Below are positions 38,114 to 44,666 of a stretch of DNA of 64,000 nt, piece after piece. Within the stretch, counting starts at the first letter, position 1; every line of letters starts with the position of its first letter. The stretch is from Comamonadaceae bacterium CG12_big_fil_rev_8_21_14_0_65_59_15 (GTDB taxonomy: Bacteria > Pseudomonadota > Gammaproteobacteria > Burkholderiales > Burkholderiaceae_C). The DNA lies in NCBI GenBank assembly GCA_002786915.1, contig PCUV01000049.1, positions 62,001-126,000 of the forward strand. The letters run 5' to 3'. The notes beneath the pieces were generated by a model, which made no database searches, was not told where the DNA came from, and saw nothing but the letters and a program-made list of their open reading frames with translations. The position numbers and the translations under genes were made by a program.

Positions 38114-38977
38114 TCAGCCGGGCAGGACTTCGTCGGCCCAGACCGTGAAGCGGGTCAGGGTATTGGGACCAAAGGTGTTGGTCAGCGCCACATCGCAGGC
38201 ATCGCGCCCGCGTGCCATCAGCACCCGGCCAATGCGCGGCGTGTTGTTGCGTGCATCAAAGGTGTACCACTGATCGCCCAGAAAGGCCTCGAACCAGCCC
38301 GCAAAATCCATCGGTGCGGGCACGGCCGGGATGCGGATGTCGCCCAGGTAGCCGGTGCAGTAGCGCGCCGGGATGTTCATGCAACGGCAAAGGGTGATGG
38401 CCAGGTGGGCGTAGTCTCGGCACACGCCCTGACCTTCGTTGTAGGCCTCCCAGGCGGTGCGGGTACGCCGCGCGTGGTGGTAGCCAAATTCAATGTGCTG
38501 GTGCACAAAGTCACAAATCGCCTGCACCCGCGCCCAGCCGGTGGAGCCGTGGCCAAAGCGCTGCCAGGCAATGACGGAGAGTTGGTCGGTCTCGCAATAG
38601 CGGCTGCCCAGCAGATACACCAGCGTCGATTCAGGCAACCGTTCCACTGGCACCTGCATCGCCCACGGGGCCACTGCGTCAGCCAAGCCGTTGTCATTGA
38701 TGAGGGCGCTGGTGCTCAGCACAAAATGTCCTGTTGGCGCCACAACCCGGCTGCACCAGTTGCCAAACAGGTCGTGGTAAGCGCTCACCGGCACGGGTGG
38801 GCTGGTCATCAACAGGTCGGGCTGCACCAGGTCGGCAGCGCGGGAGGCATGAATGTTGAGCGCCAGGATCATCGGTGTCGGTGCAGGGCAGTCGTACACC
38901 ATCTCAAAACCGAGGCGCATCTGCAAGAGCGGTGATGGGCCTGACGGCGAGGAGGGGGGATGCTGTTCGTCGTTCAT
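38114..38977 (-). CDS. Transglutaminase-like superfamily protein
   Basis: A 287-residue protein of the bacterial transglutaminase/protease-like superfamily. The catalytic cysteine lies in G-Q-G-V-C-R-D-Y-A-H-L-A, followed by I-P-A-R-Y-C-T-G-Y. The later segment D-F-A-G-W-F-E-A-F-L-G-D-Q-W-Y-T-F-D-A-R-N-N has the conserved aspartate, but glycine stands directly before W-F-E where the catalytic histidine is often found (H-A-W). The subfamily ending F-D-A-R-x-N-x-P-R-I-G-R is one I recognise, without a known function. The start is ATG 38977, with TGGAAC upstream. Confidence 0.8.
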   Translation of the reverse strand: MNDEQHPPSSPSGPSPLLQMRLGFEMVYDCPAPTPMILALNIHASRAADLVQPDLLMTSPPVPVSAYHDLFGNWCSRVVAPTGHFVLSTSALINDNGLADAVAPWAMQVPVERLPESTLVYLLGSRYCETDQLSVIAWQRFGHGSTGWARVQAICDFVHQHIEFGYHHARRTRTAWEAYNEGQGVCRDYAHLAITLCRCMNIPARYCTGYLGDIRIPAVPAPMDFAGWFEAFLGDQWYTFDARNNTPRIGRVLMARGRDACDVALTNTFGPNTLTRFTVWADEVLPG

Positions 38978-39127
38978 GGTCGTTCCAGGTAGGAGGGTGC
39001 CGCTGCAAGGCCCGGTTTTTGAAGGCATCAGACTGTAAAAACGCGCATGTCAGCGGTCTGTGCGCTGGCTCACATGGTCGATGGCACAGCACGCGAGAAC
39101 CGTGCCAAGGTGCTGTGTGGCGAAGCC

Positions 39128-41284
39128 TCAGGGCGGCATTTGCGCGCGTGCGGCGGCGCTGTCTGCCGCTTTTTTGGCAAATTCAGCGCGCAGCGCCCGT
39201 AATTTTTCACGCGGGTCTTCACGCACCGTGTTTTGATCCAGCCCCATCTCTGCAATAAAACGGCTGGGCTGTGTGGCCACCATCTCGCGGCCCTTTTTGC
39301 GCTTGCGCGTCCAACTCACGGCCAGGCTGCGTTGGGCGCGGGTGATGCCCACGTACATCAGGCGGCGCTCTTCCTGCAGGTGGGTCGTCAAGCTCTCGCT
39401 TGCGGCTTCTTGTGCCTGCGCGCGCTGCACGGCAGATTCCTTGCCTGTATCAGCCTCGGCGTTGTCGCGCAGCTTGAATGGCAACATGCCCTCGGTGACA
39501 CCCACCAGCATCACGTGCGGCCACTCCAGGCCTTTGGCCGCGTGCAGGGTTGAGAGTGTGACCACGTTCTGGTCTTTTTCCCGCTCGGAGATGGTGGAAA
39601 TCAACGACACGGTTTGCGCCACCTCCAGCAGTGACTTGACCTCGCCTGCAGTGTTCACGCCGGTTGCGTCTTCAATCTGCCCGCCGCAGCGGCCACTCAT
39701 CCAGTCCACAAAATCGATCACGTTGCCCCAGCGCGCGGCGGCCACCTGCTCGCTGTCTTCGCCGTCGTACAGATATTTTTCGTAGCTGATGTCCTTGAGC
39801 CAGTCCAGCAGGAAAGTTTTGGCCGCCTCGGCCCCCAGCGTGTGGCGGGCACGGAACTCCAGGTCGTTCACCTCGCGGCCAAACTCGTGCAGGCTGCCCA
39901 GCGCCTTGCCCGAGATGACAGCACCCAGACTGCCCGAAAACAGCGCCTCGAACAGGCTGACTTTGTAGCGGCTGGCAAAGTCGCCCAGGTGGGCCAGCGT
40001 CTGGTGGCCAATGCCGCGTTTGGGCGTGGTCACGGCGCGCAAAAATGCCGGGTCGTCGTTGTTGTTGATCCACAGGCGAAACCAGGCGCACAGGTCTTTC
40101 ACCTCAGCACGGTCAAAAAAGCTGGTGCCGCCCGAGACCCTGTACGGAATCTGTGCTTTGCGCAGCGCTTTTTCAAACGGTTTGGCCTGGTGGTTGGCGC
40201 GGTACAGCACGGCAAAGTCACGCCATTCCTTGAACTGTGGCCCCGGCTGGTTCAAACCGCTGGCGCGCAGGCTCTGGATGCGCGCCACGGTGCGTTCGGA
40301 TTCGTGTTCTTCGGTGTCGGCATCGACCACGCGCACCGGTTCGCCTTCTCCCAGGTCGCTCCACAGGTTTTTGGGGAACAGCTTGGGGTTGGGGCCAATC
40401 ACGTTGTTGGCGGCGCGCAGGATGGCGCTGGTAGAGCGGTAGTTTTGCTCCAGCTTGATGACTTTCAGGCTGAGAAAGTCGACGGGGAGCTTTTTCAGGT
40501 TGTCCAGCGTGGCGCCACGCCAGCCGTAAATCGACTGGTCGTCATCCCCCACGGCGGTAAAGCGCGCGGGTTGGGTGCCGTTGTCCGCCACCAGCAGCTT
40601 CAGCAATTCATACTGCGTGGCGTTGGTGTCCTGGTATTCATCCACAAGCAAATGACCTATCAGCGCTTGCCACTTCTGTCTGACATGCTCATGATTTTGA
40701 AGCAATTTGAGCGGCAGGCCAATCAGGTCGTCAAAGTCCACCGCTTGGAACGCGCTCAAGCGCTCTTCGTAGTGCGCCATCACGCGCGCAACGATGCGTT
40801 CGCTGTCGTTGCTGGCTTGGGCCGCCGCCATGGCGGCGTTCAGGCCTTGGTTCTTCCACAGGCTGATGGTCCATTGCCAGCTGCGCGCGGTGGCGGCATC
40901 CACACTGCCGCCCGCGTCTTTCAGGATGCTGGTCACGTCGTCGCTGTCGAGAATGCTGAAGTTGGGCTTGAGCCCAATGGCCGCACCGTCTTCACGCAAC
41001 AGACGCACACCCAGCGCGTGAAAGGTGCAGATCACCGCGTCGCGGGCGGCTTTGCCAATCAGGCCCCGCGCGCGCTCACGCATCTCGGCGGCGGCCTTGT
41101 TGGTGAAGGTGATGGCAAAAATGCGCTGGGCCGGCACGCCAGACCGGATCAGGCGACCGATCTTGTGCGTGATGACGCGTGTTTTGCCCGAACCCGCCCC
41201 AGCCAGTACCAGGCACGGCCCATGCAGGTAGTTGACGGCTTCTTGTTGGGCAAGGTTCAGTCCGGCGTTGCTGGTGTGCGTCAT
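39128..41284 (-). CDS. rep: ATP-dependent DNA helicase Rep
   Basis: Rep is a superfamily 1A 3'-5' helicase that helps replication forks past obstacles. The 718-residue protein has Walker A A-G-A-G-S-G-K-T (motif I), T-F-T-N-K-A-A-A-E-M (Ia), D-E-Y-Q-D-T-N (II), G-D-D-D-Q-S-I-Y-G-W-R-G (III), L-E-Q-N-Y-R-S-T (IV) and S-T-L-H-A-A-K-G-L-E-W (V), with V-G-I-T-R-A-Q-R (VI). Length and motif spacing suit Rep better than UvrD. It overlaps gshA by 4 bases. Confidence 0.93.
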   Translation of the reverse strand: MTHTSNAGLNLAQQEAVNYLHGPCLVLAGAGSGKTRVITHKIGRLIRSGVPAQRIFAITFTNKAAAEMRERARGLIGKAARDAVICTFHALGVRLLREDGAAIGLKPNFSILDSDDVTSILKDAGGSVDAATARSWQWTISLWKNQGLNAAMAAAQASNDSERIVARVMAHYEERLSAFQAVDFDDLIGLPLKLLQNHEHVRQKWQALIGHLLVDEYQDTNATQYELLKLLVADNGTQPARFTAVGDDDQSIYGWRGATLDNLKKLPVDFLSLKVIKLEQNYRSTSAILRAANNVIGPNPKLFPKNLWSDLGEGEPVRVVDADTEEHESERTVARIQSLRASGLNQPGPQFKEWRDFAVLYRANHQAKPFEKALRKAQIPYRVSGGTSFFDRAEVKDLCAWFRLWINNNDDPAFLRAVTTPKRGIGHQTLAHLGDFASRYKVSLFEALFSGSLGAVISGKALGSLHEFGREVNDLEFRARHTLGAEAAKTFLLDWLKDISYEKYLYDGEDSEQVAAARWGNVIDFVDWMSGRCGGQIEDATGVNTAGEVKSLLEVAQTVSLISTISEREKDQNVVTLSTLHAAKGLEWPHVMLVGVTEGMLPFKLRDNAEADTGKESAVQRAQAQEAASESLTTHLQEERRLMYVGITRAQRSLAVSWTRKRKKGREMVATQPSRFIAEMGLDQNTVREDPREKLRALRAEFAKKAADSAAARAQMPP

Positions 41285-42837
41285 GCGTAGTAAGCGGCCA
41301 CAAAGTCTTCAAACAGTGCCTGGGGCTGCGCGTCGAGTTGCTGCTGCGCCTGTGCGGATGCTTGTACCGCCGCCTGGAAGGCGGCCATCGTTGCATCGGG
41401 CAGCGCCGCTGCCTGCAGATGTTGGGTGTGTCGTTTGGACATCTCAAACGCAAAATTGAAGTAGCTGCCATGCTCTTTGACAGCCTCGATGACTTGCGCA
41501 GAAGGCGTCAGCTCGGGCTGGTCGATGCGCTGGCGCAGGGCAGCAAGCGCTTGCTGGTAATTTGCGCCGCCGTAGGCCGCGTCGAGCATGTCGGCAAACG
41601 GCGCCATGTCGTCGAACAGCTCGTGCGCCAGTGCACGCAGCGGTTGCTCGTGGTTGTGCAGCAGCAGTTGCAAGCCCGGTTGACGGCCACGGGTGACCAC
41701 GCGGTGCTTGTTCTCGTCGTTCTCACCCTGCTCACGCGCACTGATGGGCGGGCTGTCACGAAACAGGCACATCAGCATCAGCACATCGGCAAACAGGCTT
41801 TGCTCTGGCGCGACGCCAATGTCGATGAACGGGTTCAGGTCAAACAGACGCATCTCTACGTATTGCACGCCCAGCGTGGCCAGCGCCTTGGCCGGGCGCA
41901 GGTCGGACACGCGCTTGGGACGCATGGGCGCGTAGAACTCGGCTTCGAGCTGCAGGATGCTGTCGCTGAGCTGCTTCCAGTGGATGCCCTCGCGTACACC
42001 CAGTTCGGCGTAGTACGGGTCGGGGGTGCGAATGGCGGCTTCCAGCGCGGAGCTGTAATCGGCCAGTGAATTGAAGCCAATGCCCAGTTTGTCTTGCGCG
42101 TGGTTCTGGTAGCCCAGGTCGCTCATGCGCAGGCTGGTGGCGTACGGTCCGTGCAGCGTGCCGGTGGTGAGTTCGATCAGATCGCTGGGGTGGCCTTGCA
42201 TAAATGACTGGCATACGGCCGGAGAAGCGCCAAACAAGTAGGGCACCAACCAGCCATAGCGCATGAAGTTGCGGATCAATCCGAAGTAGCGCTGGTTGAC
42301 GAAGTCTTGCAGGGTGCCTGAGCCGCCGCAGCAGTCGCGCAACTGTGGCCAGAACGCGTCGGGCAGCGACCAGTTGTAATGCGCGCCCGCAATGGTCTGC
42401 ATGGCACGCCCATAGCGCAGCCCCAAGCCTTCGCGGTACACCATCTTGAAGCGCGCCGCGTTGGAGCGGCCGTAGTCGGCAATAGCGATGTCTGCGTCGG
42501 CGCCGATCTTGCACGGCATCGAGCCGGCCCACAGGTATTCGCCGGCAAGCTGTTGCGCACAAAAGTGATGGATGTCAGCGAGGAAGGCCAGCGGGTAGGC
42601 GGAGTCGGTAGAGGGTGGCGTGATGAATTCGAGCAGCGCCTCGGCGTAGTCGGTGGTGATCCACGGGTGCGTCAGCTTGGAGCCCAGCGCTGCGGGGTGG
42701 GGGGTGCGCGCCAGCTGGCCCGAACGATCCACGCGCAGGCATTCGCGCTCAAAGCCGCGCTGGATACCGCGCAACACTTGCGCTTGCGCCGGGTCGGAAA
42801 ACTGGCGCACAGAACTGCAACAGGTAAATTTCAGCAT
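41281..42837 (-). CDS. gshA: Glutamate-cysteine ligase
   Basis: GshA joins glutamate and cysteine in the first step of glutathione synthesis. The 518-residue protein equals E. coli GshA in length (518) and has G-F-E-R-E-C-L-R-V near the start, T-D-Y-A-E-A-L-L-E-F-I-T, W-A-G-S-M-P-C, and E-M-R-L-F-D-L-N-P. It is divergent from amn across a 101-base gap that contains a strong hairpin on its leader side. Its stop overlaps the rep start as ATGA. Confidence 0.94.
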   Translation of the reverse strand: MLKFTCCSSVRQFSDPAQAQVLRGIQRGFERECLRVDRSGQLARTPHPAALGSKLTHPWITTDYAEALLEFITPPSTDSAYPLAFLADIHHFCAQQLAGEYLWAGSMPCKIGADADIAIADYGRSNAARFKMVYREGLGLRYGRAMQTIAGAHYNWSLPDAFWPQLRDCCGGSGTLQDFVNQRYFGLIRNFMRYGWLVPYLFGASPAVCQSFMQGHPSDLIELTTGTLHGPYATSLRMSDLGYQNHAQDKLGIGFNSLADYSSALEAAIRTPDPYYAELGVREGIHWKQLSDSILQLEAEFYAPMRPKRVSDLRPAKALATLGVQYVEMRLFDLNPFIDIGVAPEQSLFADVLMLMCLFRDSPPISAREQGENDENKHRVVTRGRQPGLQLLLHNHEQPLRALAHELFDDMAPFADMLDAAYGGANYQQALAALRQRIDQPELTPSAQVIEAVKEHGSYFNFAFEMSKRHTQHLQAAALPDATMAAFQAAVQASAQAQQQLDAQPQALFEDFVAAYYA

Positions 42838-42862
42838 AAAGAAAAAGTCACTTTTGATGAGA

Positions 42863-42886
42863 CAGGGGGGCAGTTTATGCCCCCTG
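42863..42886. promoter_or_regulatory. GC-rich hairpin between gshA and amn
   Basis: Arms at 42863-42872 and 42878-42886 pair over 9 bp with one bulged G and a 5-base loop. It starts 26 bases upstream of the gshA ATG, in the leader of gshA on the minus strand, and 53 bases before the amn ATG. It could terminate, attenuate or mark an operator. Confidence 0.5.
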
Positions 42887-42938
42887 CGACAGGTCGCGCT
42901 GTTACAAGGCTGTCACCTGGCCGTGAAACAATGCCACC

Positions 42939-44465
42939 ATGTTTTATCTACCCCCTTTCATTGCGCCCGAGCGTTTTACCGACCCGGCTGCTGCCTTGGC
43001 CCAGGTGCAGGCGATTTACGACAACAGCATTGCCCACCTGCGCCAGGCCATGCAGGCCTATGTGGCGGGTAACGACCTGCCCGGCCATGTGCGCGCCTGC
43101 TACCCGTTTGTGCGCGTGCAGACCGATACCACGCAGCGATTGGGCAGTGCCGACGCAGCGCGCCTGAGCTACGGTTTTGTCGCCGGTGCGGGCCGCTTCG
43201 AGACCACGCTGACGCGGCCCGACCTGTTTGCCAGCTACTACCTGGCGCAGTTCACCCTGCTGCTGGAAAACCACCACGTGGAGCTGGAGGTGGGCACCAG
43301 CAACCAGCCGATTCCGGTGCATTTTTCATTTGCCGACAACGAACACATCGAGGGCACCCTGAACCCGCAGCGCCGCCAGCTGATGCGTGATGTGTTTGAC
43401 CTGCCCGATCTGACCGCCATGGACGACGGTATCGCCAACGGCACTCATGTGCCGCAGCCCGGTGAGGCGCAACCCCTGAGTCTGTTCACCGCACCGCGCG
43501 TGGACTACTCGCTGCAGCGCCTGCGCCACTACAGCGGCACCGCGCCCGAGCACTTCCAGAACTTTGTGCTGTTCACCAACTACCAGTTTTATATTGATGA
43601 ATTTATCGCGCTCGGCCATGCCCAGATGGCACAAGAAGCTACCGAATACATAGCGTTTGTGGAGCCGGGCAACGTGGTGACTCCCAAATTGGGGTCGGAT
43701 CCCAATTTTGCGTCAGCGGAATTGGGCTCTGACCCCAATTTCCCCCGCAGCGCTGGCACGCCCCCGCCGCGTCTGCCCCAAATGCCCGCCTACCACCTCA
43801 AGCGTGCGGATGGCAGCGGCATCACCATGGTCAACATCGGTGTCGGCCCGGCCAATGCCAAGACCATCACCGACCACATTGCCGTGCTGCGCCCGCACGC
43901 CTGGATCATGCTGGGCCACTGCGCCGGCCTGCGCACCACGCAAAACCTGGGCGACTACGTGCTGGCGCACGGTTATGTGCGTGAAGACCATGTGCTGGAC
44001 GAAGAACTACCGCTGTGGGTGCCGATCCCGGCACTGGCCGAAATTCAGGTTGCGCTCGAGTCTGCCGTGTCCGAGGTGACCCAGCTCAAAGGCGCGGCGC
44101 TGAAAAACATCATGCGTACCGGCACCGTGGCCAGTACCGACAACCGCAATTGGGAGCTATTGCCCGACAACGGCCCGCAACGGCGCTTCAGCCAGAGCCG
44201 CGCCGTGGCGCTGGACATGGAGTCCGCCACCATCGCTGCCAACGGTTTTCGCTTTCGGGTGCCCTATGGCACGCTGCTGTGTGTGAGCGACAAGCCGCTG
44301 CACGGCGAAATCAAGCTGCCCGGCATGGCCAATCACTTTTACCGCGAACGCGTGGATCAGCACCTGCGTATTGGCGTGCGCGCGCTGGAGCTGCTGCGTG
44401 CGCAAGGTGTGGATTCATTACACAGCCGCAAATTGCGCAGCTTTGCTGAGGTGGCTTTTCAGTAA
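42939..44465 (+). CDS. amn: AMP nucleosidase
   Basis: Amn hydrolyses AMP to adenine and ribose-5-phosphate. The 508-residue protein has the family's N-terminal domain (P-F-I-A-P-E-R-F, R-A-C-Y-P-F-V-R-V) and a C-terminal nucleoside-phosphorylase-like domain with V-N-I-G-V-G-P-A-N-A-K-T, M-L-G-H-C-A-G-L-R, and A-L-D-M-E-S-A-T-I-A-A-N-G. It is about 24 residues longer than E. coli Amn (484). The excess lies in the interdomain linker at residues ~249-270, where two tandem palindromes each encode L-G-S-D-P-N-F in frame. Confidence 0.94.
   Translation: MFYLPPFIAPERFTDPAAALAQVQAIYDNSIAHLRQAMQAYVAGNDLPGHVRACYPFVRVQTDTTQRLGSADAARLSYGFVAGAGRFETTLTRPDLFASYYLAQFTLLLENHHVELEVGTSNQPIPVHFSFADNEHIEGTLNPQRRQLMRDVFDLPDLTAMDDGIANGTHVPQPGEAQPLSLFTAPRVDYSLQRLRHYSGTAPEHFQNFVLFTNYQFYIDEFIALGHAQMAQEATEYIAFVEPGNVVTPKLGSDPNFASAELGSDPNFPRSAGTPPPRLPQMPAYHLKRADGSGITMVNIGVGPANAKTITDHIAVLRPHAWIMLGHCAGLRTTQNLGDYVLAHGYVREDHVLDEELPLWVPIPALAEIQVALESAVSEVTQLKGAALKNIMRTGTVASTDNRNWELLPDNGPQRRFSQSRAVALDMESATIAANGFRFRVPYGTLLCVSDKPLHGEIKLPGMANHFYRERVDQHLRIGVRALELLRAQGVDSLHSRKLRSFAEVAFQ
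43687..43707. repeat. 21-bp palindromic element, copy 1 in amn
   Basis: AATTGGGGTC/GGATCCCAATT is an imperfect palindrome with 8-bp outer arms (extended to 43686-43708). Read on the plus strand it encodes L-G-S-D-P-N-F. Copy 2 lies 33 bases downstream. Confidence 0.8.
43720..43740. repeat. 21-bp palindromic element, copy 2 in amn
   Basis: AATTGGGCTC/TGACCCCAATT is 18 of 21 identical to copy 1 and again encodes L-G-S-D-P-N-F in the same frame. The 33-base spacing between the copies is a multiple of three. Confidence 0.8.
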
Positions 44466-44471
44466 ATATTG

Positions 44472-44648
44472 AACCGAGAAAATCCATTAGGCTGGTCTTC
44501 GACCCTGCACAGCGTCTGGCGGTCGATTTGTGGCCATTTTCGATGGTCGTTCGGTGTCCATAGCCGAGCTATGCACGCCTCACGCCCACCCAAACTGCCT
44601 CGCAACTCGCCTCGCCATCCATCTGTGCCCTCATGGACTTTCTCGGTT
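44472..44648. mobile_element. 177-bp element bounded by 19-bp inverted repeats (MITE-like or structured RNA)
   Basis: Arms at 44472-44490 and 44630-44648 match at 17 of 19 positions. A perfect hairpin with 6-bp arms and a 3-base loop sits inside at 44559-44573. It fills nearly all the space between the convergent amn and MCC alpha genes. No open frame inside looks coding. Terminal inverted repeats around a small non-coding core suggest a non-autonomous mobile element, but a structured RNA or two-sided terminator is possible. Confidence 0.5.
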
Positions 44649-44666
44649 GGAAACTAATTTTTTGCA

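Noticed and set aside
43590-43670. A copy of the element in amn upstream of the palindromes
   Set aside because: GCACAAGAAGCTACC resembles the araC copy in the same frame, but the flanks match too poorly and the residues may be native Amn sequence.
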